Shown: positions 45,668 to 55,858 of the stretch, piece by piece | Numbering within the stretch: position 1 is the first letter of the stretch | How the letters are laid out: each line of letters opens with the position of its first letter | Assembly: GCA_965208815.1 (NCBI GenBank) | Contig: OZ242357.1 | Coordinates: forward strand, 1,550,001-1,614,000 | Direction of reading: 5' to 3' | DNA: 64,000 nt | Source: Bin55 sp009840545 | GTDB lineage: Bacteria > Pseudomonadota > Gammaproteobacteria > Pseudomonadales > Azotimanducaceae | Notes under the pieces: model-generated | What the model saw: the letters and a program-made list of their open reading frames with translations, nothing else | What the model was told of the DNA's origin: nothing | Databases searched by the model: none | Program-made: the position numbers and the translations under genes

Positions 45668-47182
45668 CTAGTTGGCCGAACTTGTCCCGTCCGTTGATTG
45701 AAATGTGTCCGCAAACTGCTCTCGTAGCGAGTTCTTCTGAATCTTGCCCATTGCATTACGAGGCAATTCCTCCACCTTCCTCAGAGCCTTCGGATGCTTG
45801 AAACTCGCTAATCTATCCGACAGAAATTCCCGCAGTTTCCTTAGATCGACCGGTCTCGTGGTTACTACAACAGCAATCAGACATTCACCAAAATCTGGGT
45901 GTGGCGCTCCTACTACCGCGGTTTCGACAATTCCGTCGTACTCGTCAATTGCCGATTCAATTTCCGCAGGATAGATGTTGAGGCCACCACTTATAACTAC
46001 GTCCTTGTCACGTCCAACGATGGTCAACCTCCCCTCTTCATTGAGAAATCCCAAGTCACCCGTCTTGAAGTAGCCATTGGATCGAAATTCTGTCTCACTC
46101 TTTTCGGGCATCTGCCAATATCCATCGAACACATTTGGTCCTCTGACTTCAATGTTTCCTACCTCACTCGACGGATTAATTTCGCCCTCTTCGTCCACTA
46201 CCTGGACTTCCACGCCAGGCAAGGGAAATCCTACAGTTCCGGGTACTCGATCTCCGTCCACCGGATTCGATGTATTCATGAGTGTTTCACTCATGCCATA
46301 GCGCTCGAGTATTCGCATCCCCGTTCTATCTTGGAATTGCATGAACGTCTGCTCCGATAACGGAGCTGAACCTGAAATAAAGAGGCGCATGTTTGAAACA
46401 ACCTCCGGACAGAACGTTCCATCGCCTAAGAGCCGGGAATAATAAGTGGGAACTCCCATCATCACTGTGCATTTGGGTAGGTCTTCCATCACGCGAGCCA
46501 CTTCGAACTTCTCGTGCCAAACAATCTGAGTCCCGGTAAGAAGGGCGCAGTGTGTCGCGACAAAAAGACCATGGACGTGATAGATCGGCAAAGCATGCAG
46601 GAGCACATCATCGGGTTGCCAGTCCCAAGACTTGATTAATGCCATCGCATTTGACACTAGATTGCCGTGCGACAGCATTGCACCTTTTGATTTACCGGTG
46701 GTGCCCGACGTATACAGAATTGCGGCCAAGTCACTGGCTTCTAACTCTTCGATGTGTTCGTGCGAGGTAGCCTGCAAAACGAAGTCAGTTAGTGTTCCCT
46801 GCCCGCGATCGTCAACTGTAAGAACCGGAAATGGATCGCTGTTACTCGAACTGTGAGTCGCGTTCGAAACAAACAAGGCTGGTTCCGTGTCATTGATGAA
46901 GTAGTCAATTTCTCTTTGCGTATAGGCTGTGTTGAGAGGCACGTAGATCACACCAAGTTGGAGACAAGCGAGATAGAGAGCTAACGACTGAGGACACTTT
47001 CCTCCTCGTGCGAGGACTCGGTCTCCCCGTTGAATCCCAAGTTGACGAAGTGCACCTGCTGTGCAGCGAGTGAGGCCTCTGACTTGACCATACGTCCATG
47101 TCGTGGAAGCGGTTCGAAGGCAGGGCAAGTCGGCCTTGCTTTCAAACACACTATTGATAGACGCATAAAGACTGCTGTTCAT
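45668..47182 (-). CDS. matB: Malonyl-CoA synthetase-like acyl-CoA ligase
   Basis: Start ATG 47180-47182 (MNSSLYASI), 504 aa; the upstream in-frame ATG at 47245 would overlap the divergent gene's promoter. An adenylate-forming enzyme with the P-loop YTSGTTGKSKGAML, ERYGMSETLMNTSNPVDGDR (the NTSNP segment is typical of MatB), DKDVVISGGLNIYPAEIE and the C-terminal lysine loop RNAMGKIQKN. MatB makes malonyl-CoA from malonate, CoA and ATP. It is divergent from aacS over 74 bases, so the two may share regulation. Cytoplasmic. Confidence 0.85.
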   Translation of the reverse strand: MNSSLYASINSVFESKADLPCLRTASTTWTYGQVRGLTRCTAGALRQLGIQRGDRVLARGGKCPQSLALYLACLQLGVIYVPLNTAYTQREIDYFINDTEPALFVSNATHSSSNSDPFPVLTVDDRGQGTLTDFVLQATSHEHIEELEASDLAAILYTSGTTGKSKGAMLSHGNLVSNAMALIKSWDWQPDDVLLHALPIYHVHGLFVATHCALLTGTQIVWHEKFEVARVMEDLPKCTVMMGVPTYYSRLLGDGTFCPEVVSNMRLFISGSAPLSEQTFMQFQDRTGMRILERYGMSETLMNTSNPVDGDRVPGTVGFPLPGVEVQVVDEEGEINPSSEVGNIEVRGPNVFDGYWQMPEKSETEFRSNGYFKTGDLGFLNEEGRLTIVGRDKDVVISGGLNIYPAEIESAIDEYDGIVETAVVGAPHPDFGECLIAVVVTTRPVDLRKLREFLSDRLASFKHPKALRKVEELPRNAMGKIQKNSLREQFADTFQSTDGTSSAN

Positions 47183-47256
47183 TCGCGGTCGATTAAAGGA
47201 ATAGACTCTGAACTTTTCGTATTCTTGCACATTACACACGCGCAATCAGTTCAGCT

Positions 47257-49173
<1,917 letters not shown>

Positions 49174-49770
49174 CCTCTATGTAAATCGGAAACGACGCAC
49201 AACGTGAGCACTTAGCGTTCGGACAAAGTGAGTCTCGTGCAGCGTTGTGGCTACTCTATGGCGACCAAGCAAATCCGAGCCTCTCCAAACGAGAGATCGG
49301 TAGGCTTGAAGCCTTGCTCAACAATGAGGATGAACAGAACCTGTTTGATTGGAAGAAGAATTGCTAGAGTGAGATCGGCTAACGAATGGCGAAAAGTCTA
49401 TAACATCGATTCATACTCGCTCTTGCGCTGTAGACTTTCGATTGTTCACAGGTACTAACGTTCTTCATTGACATCACGTTTGACCGTGGGTCCAATGCGA
49501 CCGATTTTACCTTTGGGAACCGACCTTGCTCGGACCTGATCAATCAGTTGGTGTACGGACCCAAGCATCATTAGTGGAACTATGTAATTCATTCTGGCGT
49601 GGGCGAATAGGTAGGTTTGCTTCCAAGATCGTGAGAGAAACTAAGCATTTCGCCATTAAAGAGACAAAGCGAGATTTCAGCTTGCATGCATACGACAAGA
49701 TGTTTGAAAGGTATCAATTGAAATTGTTCACACATTGGTGTACAAACTCCATATCAGTGAGCAAAATCGA
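49174..49770. other. Intergenic region; one short protein-like frame
   Basis: About 600 bases downstream of aacS. A plus-strand frame from 49185 to a TAG at 49365-49367 reads ALWLLYGDQANPSLSKREIG then RLEALLNNEDEQNLFDWKKN. It lacks an ATG, with TTG near 49239 the only plausible start. The LL-x4-D-x3-LF-x-W ending recalls SdhE/CptB proteins, but it is too short and too weak to call a gene. The rest shows nothing recognisable. Confidence 0.35.
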
Positions 49771-50343
49771 ATGAGCCGAGACTCAACCATGCGCATAACT
49801 CCGAGCCATGTGATAGTGTTGATTGCTATAGCAATATTCGCTTCGCCAGCGATTGCACAATCTCCCCCTGAAGTGCCTTCACAGTCTCGAGATCAAGAAA
49901 GTGAAGAGAAGAAAGAACAGAGAATCGAGGAAGAGAAAGCATTGATGGAGGAACTCTTCAATAATTGCGATAAGGACAATAACGACGCGTTGAGCATGGA
50001 TGAATACGTCGATCTGAGTTATGAACTCATGGTCATGCAGACAGAGAAGTTTGCTCCCTCTGATGTTGATTTGTCAACTCTAAAATTTGCGGAAGAAGAC
50101 ATTAAGCGACAAATTCGAGAGGGTCTAGAACCAGATTGGGCGAAACTTGAACCCAACGAAAATGGCGAAATACCAAAGGAAGACTTCTTCAAGTCAATTC
50201 TTGGCGAGGATTACGAGGACCAAGAAGAGAGCGCTGACACAGACAGGGCCAACCTCACTAGCGATGAGGAAGGTCTCGACTTGAATGAAAATCAAGAACC
50301 TGCATCAAACGAACCAAGAAAGTCTGACACAATAATTCAGTGA
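49771..50343 (+). CDS. Secreted EF-hand protein
   Basis: About 190 aa from ATG 49771 (MSRDST); an ATG at 49789 is also possible. The signal peptide is HVIVLIAIAIFASPAIAQ. An acidic, coiled-coil-like segment precedes a canonical EF-hand loop, DKDNNDALSMDE (calcium ligands at positions 1, 3, 5 and 12). A second, poorer loop follows (EPNENGEIPKED). The C-terminus is acidic and disordered. Probably a calcium-binding exported protein; partner unknown. Its end converges with the sigma-factor region on the other strand. Confidence 0.8.
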   Translation: MSRDSTMRITPSHVIVLIAIAIFASPAIAQSPPEVPSQSRDQESEEKKEQRIEEEKALMEELFNNCDKDNNDALSMDEYVDLSYELMVMQTEKFAPSDVDLSTLKFAEEDIKRQIREGLEPDWAKLEPNENGEIPKEDFFKSILGEDYEDQEESADTDRANLTSDEEGLDLNENQEPASNEPRKSDTIIQ

Positions 50344-50520
50344 CCTTATCGAAGCGAAGGTGAATTGCTCTGCTGCGGTTTCCGCGTCCAAGTCCGATAG
50401 TTCCTTGTACCCGTATTTCTTAGTATGAAAAGTCGGTTGCTCTTGCTGTCCTAACCGAAACTCAAGCACAGTTCCTGTTTTGTTGAGTACTTCTAGCTTA
50501 AGCAACAGATACGATTCCAA
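50305..50520 (-). CDS. Possible small protein downstream of the sigma gene
   Basis: A minus-strand frame of 71 codons from TTG 50518-50520. The protein-like sequence begins still earlier in the same frame (VPPNPWTFVVTLESYLLL) and continues VLEFRLGQQEQPTFHTKKYG, ending near 50305. It overlaps the last bases of the EF-hand gene in antisense. It follows the sigma gene stop in a different frame, so it may be a separate short gene or a C-terminal part cut off by a frameshift. Weak evidence. Confidence 0.3.
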   Translation of the reverse strand: MESYLLLKLEVLNKTGTVLEFRLGQQEQPTFHTKKYGYKELSDLDAETAAEQFTFASIRSLNYCVRLSWFV

Positions 50521-50542
50521 GGTAACAACAAAAGTCCATGGG

Positions 50543-51955
50543 TTAGGAGGTACTTTCTGGTTCGACTCTTAAAAAGTCTTCGTAGTGAACAAAAGTCACT
50601 CCACTTATGGTCTGGCAATACGCGTGAGGGAATTCCTCAGCCCACGTGGCTTTAGTACCTAGAAAGTGTTTCGAACCCTCCGCTTTCGCCCACTGATGCC
50701 CGTTGTAACGACGAGCCAAGACTGTTCGACCAGCACGATTGACGTAGGCTTCGATCATGACATCCGAATCTGTTGGCTCACTCTCTAGGTCGAAGACTCG
50801 CATGCATTCGATTGCCTTTGAGTTGCCAATTCTTAGGTCGTAAACCTCGTCGCAAAACAGCCGCGGAAATTTTGAATGCGCAGATGGTGTTTGGCCGATC
50901 TTGTCATCGGGCAGGCTTCGCATAGGGACCACACGATCACAAACTCCGAAGTCTAAATCCCACCCCTCATCCAAGAAGGTATAGAGTGACCTCTTACCAT
51001 CGGATCGCTCACTCTCAATCGCAATCCAATGTACTTCAGTGTCCGTTAAGTCGCCCCAAATCCTCAAGCTCCGATCTCCCTCACCAAAAGAGACGAAACT
51101 TCGATTCGAAGAATTTTCTTTTTCATCGATCTCAATCTCAACACACTCTCGACCGTGAATTTCAGCCGCACACTTTGCGTGTAGAGAATGAACACTCTTT
51201 AGGTAGAAAGTCTTCCCTTCGTCTATAGCGGCGTATGTAGCCCAGCAAGCTGAATCTCCAACCCTTGGAACTACGAACCACCAGGACATCTCCTGTAGAT
51301 CGATAGAAAATGGTTCAGACTTGCTTTTTGAGATTGAAATGACGGGGCTGACTTGCGAAATTGATTCGCTGTGCTTGTTTCTAGTGTTCATGACTTCAAT
51401 CCTAGTGTGTTTCGTAACTTCCAACTCACTTCTAACCATGTCCCGACCGTAAGACAATCTCCTCTTGATGGTTCCTGGAGGTGCTTTCTGCCGGGCTGCG
51501 ATCTCTGCTATCGAGAATCCCTGAAAATAGAACTCCGTTAGAGCACTTCTCTCCTGTAGAGGAATGTTCTCGATCACATCGGCAATTTCGTCGATCCGTT
51601 CGTTCATGTCCACCGACTTGGAACCTCTCCGATCAACAAATTGACGAACCGTTAGAGCATCGCGGACGTTCTTGGTCTTCGCTCTAGAACGAAGCCAATC
51701 AGTACACCGATTTCTCGCCAACTGGTACAACCATGCCTGAAAATTGGATGGTGTACTACGCGTAAGACTCAGCCATACCTGAAGCAACGTGTCTTGAGTT
51801 ACATCCTCAATATCAGCCTGCTCGTTCGTTCCCAATCGACTCCGAATGAGTGATAAAAGCGGACGTTGGTACCGTAGGACTAACGATTCAAACGAGTCTC
51901 GTCGCTTGTGTTCCAAGATACTTCGTAGCAATTGCTCTTGGGATGGGTCGTCCAT
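50543..51955 (-). CDS. ECF-type sigma factor with long unknown C-terminal domain
   Basis: 470 aa, more than twice the usual ECF length. Residues ~15-95 are sigma region 2 (ADIEDVTQDTLLQVWLSL, NFQAWLYQLARNRCTDWLRS). Residues ~125-185 are region 4 with an HTH (GFSIAEIAARQKAPPGTIKR). The remaining ~270 residues are soluble, Trp/Cys-containing and beta-rich (MSWWFVVPRVGDSACWATYA, DEGWDLDFGVCDRVVPMRSL), with no transmembrane helix and no SnoaL-like signature. The extension probably senses a signal or holds the sigma activity in check, replacing a separate anti-sigma factor, which is not visible nearby. Confidence 0.85.
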   Translation of the reverse strand: MDDPSQEQLLRSILEHKRRDSFESLVLRYQRPLLSLIRSRLGTNEQADIEDVTQDTLLQVWLSLTRSTPSNFQAWLYQLARNRCTDWLRSRAKTKNVRDALTVRQFVDRRGSKSVDMNERIDEIADVIENIPLQERSALTEFYFQGFSIAEIAARQKAPPGTIKRRLSYGRDMVRSELEVTKHTRIEVMNTRNKHSESISQVSPVISISKSKSEPFSIDLQEMSWWFVVPRVGDSACWATYAAIDEGKTFYLKSVHSLHAKCAAEIHGRECVEIEIDEKENSSNRSFVSFGEGDRSLRIWGDLTDTEVHWIAIESERSDGKRSLYTFLDEGWDLDFGVCDRVVPMRSLPDDKIGQTPSAHSKFPRLFCDEVYDLRIGNSKAIECMRVFDLESEPTDSDVMIEAYVNRAGRTVLARRYNGHQWAKAEGSKHFLGTKATWAEEFPHAYCQTISGVTFVHYEDFLRVEPESTS

Positions 51956-52124
51956 CGTGGGCTAGAAAAGAGTTGGTCTAGAAAACAGGGCGAAGAAACT
52001 TGCAGAAAGGTTCAAACGTCCTGAAGGAGGATTGCGCTTCAACACCGGTGACACTACGTTGAACCGCATCTCTAGTCTATGTTTGGGCGACGTTTAGAAG
52101 TCCTGGGATTCGAGAAGCTGGTTC

Positions 52125-53414
52125 CTATCTCGCTTGTTCGACGACACGATGAACCAATATCAGAACGAGAAGACAGATGTCTTTAAACGACGCAGCAGAG
52201 GGGTCCATCCAAGACGAGGGCTCCACGAGACCCTGCAATACAGCAAAGCCAAGAACCACAATGAATTGGACCCAAGCCATGAGTCTGAGATTCCATCCAA
52301 GGAGAACTACTAGACCAATTGCCAGCTTCACCGAACTCATTAGAACAATCGAGAGTGGAACCAATTCGCTTGTTACGAACTGTGCAAGATCCAACTGATG
52401 GATGAGTAAAGCGAAATACAGCCCCGACACTCCAGACATTAACCAGAAAAGAGCAAGACTCATTCGAATGACCGGTCTCAGCAAGAACAGCCTTGCATGC
52501 CACAAGTCCTGGCTCTCCGACGGTCTTGTGACCAATATTTCTGGAAGATTGGATACCTTGACACCCGTAACTTCTTCAAATTGGGCGGCATTTCCAGTCA
52601 TCTTTCCGCGAAACTGCGCCACTGCAGTGGAATTAATCGGATCAAGCTGGAATAAGTCACCAAGTTTTCCCAATACGCCAGCCAACCACAGTGGAATCTT
52701 CAGGATCGGTCTTTTGGGCAAACCAAACCAGCTTCGATAGCTTCGCACAACGTCACTCATTGACATTTCATCCGAGCAGGATGGTTCCAATGTCGTTTTG
52801 ACACCTGAGTTCGTTTCCAGAAGATTGACGATGCCCGACGCCAGTTCATTCTTGTGAATGATTCCTAACGGAATCGAACCGTCACCGATTACTGGAGTGA
52901 GTATGGGATTAATCGCAAGCGCTCGGATCATGGACGTGCCACCATACGAACCGTCGCCGATCACGAGTACAGGTCTTAGAATAGTCCAGTCCAAGTCCTT
53001 CTTTTTCAACGCTTCTTCACCAGCAAGCTTTGATCGTGAGTAAGTGTTGTCTGTTTCAGTAACGCCCGTAGCTGAAACATGGATAACCCTCCGTACACTT
53101 TGCTTTTCGCATGCCCCATAGAGCGCTTCTGGTGCATGACAATGTACGTTCCAAGCAACTCTCGGCTTGAGCGGTTGGAGGACACCTGCGACGTACACTA
53201 CTGCGTCGATGTCCTCAAGCAATCTACACCAGTGCTCTTCGTCAAGAGCATCTTGACTAGTCAGATCTAGCGAGATTGCATCGACACCCGGAAAACGACG
53301 ATCCAGCTGTGCTGCGTTGCGAACAACACATCGAGATTTGTGATCGGCCTTATGTAGCTCGGTGACTACTGCCGATCCGATGAATCCGTTGGCACCGACT
53401 ACAAGAACACGCAT
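52125..53414 (-). CDS. SDR/NAD-epimerase-type oxidoreductase fused to a DoxX-like membrane domain
   Basis: 429 aa. The N-terminal Rossmann domain has VVGANGFIGSAVV (G-x2-G-x2-G), an Asp after strand 2 and TYSRSKLAGEE (Y-x3-K), as in complex I NDUFA9-like or epimerase-type SDRs. The C-terminal ~120 residues form about four membrane helices (VIRMSLALFWLMSGVSGLYF, VLMSSVKLAIGLVVLLGW, FIVVLGFAVLQGLV, DICLLVLILVHRVV), a DoxX-like unit. The fusion is known from proteobacterial genomes; substrate unknown. Inner-membrane protein with a cytoplasmic NAD(P) domain. Confidence 0.85.
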   Translation of the reverse strand: MRVLVVGANGFIGSAVVTELHKADHKSRCVVRNAAQLDRRFPGVDAISLDLTSQDALDEEHWCRLLEDIDAVVYVAGVLQPLKPRVAWNVHCHAPEALYGACEKQSVRRVIHVSATGVTETDNTYSRSKLAGEEALKKKDLDWTILRPVLVIGDGSYGGTSMIRALAINPILTPVIGDGSIPLGIIHKNELASGIVNLLETNSGVKTTLEPSCSDEMSMSDVVRSYRSWFGLPKRPILKIPLWLAGVLGKLGDLFQLDPINSTAVAQFRGKMTGNAAQFEEVTGVKVSNLPEILVTRPSESQDLWHARLFLLRPVIRMSLALFWLMSGVSGLYFALLIHQLDLAQFVTSELVPLSIVLMSSVKLAIGLVVLLGWNLRLMAWVQFIVVLGFAVLQGLVEPSSWMDPSAASFKDICLLVLILVHRVVEQAR

Positions 53415-53549
53415 GAGACTGAAACAAGAATGACTTTCCTACAAGATTAAACTAGGCCATCAACTAATTTGCACAAGAGGTTGGCAAAACGATCGTGCCC
53501 ACAGGTCCTATGAGCGAGTAGATGCATGCTATCGAGAACTTCGGCATGA

Positions 53550-55289
53550 TTAAGCACCGATAATCTCGTTGGCTGCTTCCAGTTCTAGTCCACCCGACGT
53601 GGCAAGAAAATCCACTAGAGAGGAAGGGGAGGATGAGGTAGCGACTGGAGAATACGCTTGCAATCTGTGTTCGATGACAAGACGAGACCAGAGAAGTCGT
53701 TCTCCTAATCCTGTAGCCTGTGCCTCCCAAGCCATGGTGACTGCTGTACATATGTGGTACAACGCCGATACCACCTGTCTATAGAGCTGTTCTTCTTCTC
53801 TCTCCGCTACTTCATGCGCAAACTGCGCAACCTCTTCCAGCCTGTTCGAAAGAGTTGAACGATAGCTAACGGAGATGTCTTCCATCTCAGCAATTTTGCC
53901 ATTCAACAGATCTACAAGTTCATTCAAGCAATTCTGGCGTCGAATTGCTCGGCGAACGACGTCTATAGCAATGATGTTTGACGTGCCCTCCCAAATCGAA
54001 CCCAGCAAGGCATCTCTAACCAATCGTGGATTTACAAAATCCTCGATGTAGCCGCATCCTCCTCGAAACTCCATTGCGTCCTGAGTCACTTTCCGCGCAT
54101 CTCGGGTAGCTCTGAACTTCAATAAAGGAGTAGCTAATCGAGCACATAGGTCGAGTTTCGTTTGTGCTCCATTACATTCCTTGTTTGCGTCGTCCAAAAT
54201 CGATGCTACAAACATCCACATCGACAGAGCTTGCTCTGCGGGCAACGAGAGTTTGACCAATTGTTGCTTGCCCAGTGGCTGATCAATGAGCTTTCTTCCG
54301 AATACCGTTCGGTTCTGTGCAACTACATACGCATCGTGTACGGCGCGCCTCATCAACGCAGCGGATTTGACACCATTGGATAGCCTAGATGTGTTGATCA
54401 TCTCGGTCATGTGGCGAAAGCCTCGGTCCAATTCTCCAAGCTGATATGCAAATGCGCCTTCGAAAGCAATCTCGCCGGTCGCCATCGATCTGGTGCCTAG
54501 CTTGTCCTTCAGCCTTACGATTCGATACCCGTTCCTCTCGCCCGATTCCAATTCGCGTGGTACCGCAAACAGCCCTAACCCTCTGGTTCCTTCTTGCGCA
54601 CCTTCAGGTCGAGCCAGAAGCAAAATGACATTTGCATCAGCGTTGGAGCAAAACCATTTCTCACCATACACTCGCCAGTTTCCCTCGCTCTTGCGCGCTT
54701 GCATCTGCAAGGAGCCAACGTCGGATCCACCTTCCTTCTCCGTGATGAATTGCGCACCCTGCCAACGGTCTTCCCCCGTTCCGTAGAGCATTCTCGGCAG
54801 AAACAGGTCTTTAGCCTCTTCCGATCCGAATCGTTGGATGAGGTGAGCCGCTGAATCGGTCACATTTATGGGACACCCCAGTCCAAATTCCGCCTGATTG
54901 AACAAGTAAGTAAACGCATGCTTTGCTACCAACGGAAATGGACGGTCCAGACCCAAGACACCATCTCGAAGGCTCATCGCATGAATTTGAAAGTCCTCAA
55001 ATGCAGCCTGTTCTAGTGCTTTATATGATGGGTGGTACTCAATCCAATCTTGATCCTGCCCCAGTCGATCTCGAGGATGTAGAACTGGAGGATGAGCATT
55101 TGCAAGCATGGCGTGTTCGTCAAGATCATTTGCCGCTCTATACCCCAGCCGGTCCAAATGGGGAGAAAGAAAGTTTGCGAGTTCCTCTCCGAGATAAACG
55201 GGCAGTAATGCGCGCAAGACTCGGTCCTTCCGAAAGAAGTTCGAGCCTCGTGTATCGGGAACTACGCTTGAGCTGGATACGTTATCCAT
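53550..55289 (-). CDS. Acyl-CoA dehydrogenase, AidB-like
   Basis: 579 aa. A flavoprotein of the acyl-CoA dehydrogenase family. It has a long N-terminal domain as in AidB (YLGEELANFLSPHLDRLGYR), then GAQFITEKEGGSDVGSLQMQ (FAD/substrate loop), WFCSNADANVILLLARPEG, the helical domain with RTVFGRKLIDQPLGKQQLVK, and RGGCGYIEDFVNPRLVRDAL with SIWEGTSNI. AidB protects DNA from alkylation or acts on unusual acyl-CoAs; the substrate here cannot be told. It sits near the SDR-DoxX gene on the same strand but with its own 135-base gap. Confidence 0.9.
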   Translation of the reverse strand: MDNVSSSSVVPDTRGSNFFRKDRVLRALLPVYLGEELANFLSPHLDRLGYRAANDLDEHAMLANAHPPVLHPRDRLGQDQDWIEYHPSYKALEQAAFEDFQIHAMSLRDGVLGLDRPFPLVAKHAFTYLFNQAEFGLGCPINVTDSAAHLIQRFGSEEAKDLFLPRMLYGTGEDRWQGAQFITEKEGGSDVGSLQMQARKSEGNWRVYGEKWFCSNADANVILLLARPEGAQEGTRGLGLFAVPRELESGERNGYRIVRLKDKLGTRSMATGEIAFEGAFAYQLGELDRGFRHMTEMINTSRLSNGVKSAALMRRAVHDAYVVAQNRTVFGRKLIDQPLGKQQLVKLSLPAEQALSMWMFVASILDDANKECNGAQTKLDLCARLATPLLKFRATRDARKVTQDAMEFRGGCGYIEDFVNPRLVRDALLGSIWEGTSNIIAIDVVRRAIRRQNCLNELVDLLNGKIAEMEDISVSYRSTLSNRLEEVAQFAHEVAEREEEQLYRQVVSALYHICTAVTMAWEAQATGLGERLLWSRLVIEHRLQAYSPVATSSSPSSLVDFLATSGGLELEAANEIIGA

Positions 55290-55858
55290 TCAGGATCTTG
55301 GCTTATTCACAGTCTAGTGAACACGGTTGTTTGCCTATAGCATTGAACTATCACTATACAGGGTTCTAGAACCCGCACGCTAGTTGTACACCCTTTGGGG
55401 CAATTGAAGAGGCTCCAGTGGCGGACAGCATCGATAGGAAAAGCGCACCGCCACCAAAATGTACGTAGTCCTCGCTGTTTGAGTCTACATTCTCAATTTC
55501 ACTCACAAGCAAACTCGTACAGAGTAGCCGGTTCCAATCTTGTACATTCGAACCAAAACTCCAAACACACACCTATGCCCTAAAAACGATTTTAAGATTC
55601 TTAAACTCATTGGCTTAGTCGGTTCAACGACACGATTGCCTCTGGAGCACCCTGACGGAGACGTGCGTGGTACTTGTCCACTAGATAGGGATACAACTCG
55701 CCGTCTAAAACGCACCAAATGGCTCAGAAGTTTTGATTTACTATTGAAGTGGCAAAATCATCGACTTGTTCACGGGATTCCTAGTTGATACCCATTCATC
55801 TGGTTTCCAATTCGAAGTCAATGTTGTTGTTGGTTGATTTCACCGGGGAAGTGTTTTC
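55290..55858. other. Intergenic region upstream of P4
   Basis: About 570 bases between the divergent dehydrogenase and P4 genes. It must hold promoters for both. Short frames (for example 55366-55572 minus) lack start signals and family resemblance. GGGGA at about 55846-55850 is the ribosome binding site for P4. Confidence 0.5.
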
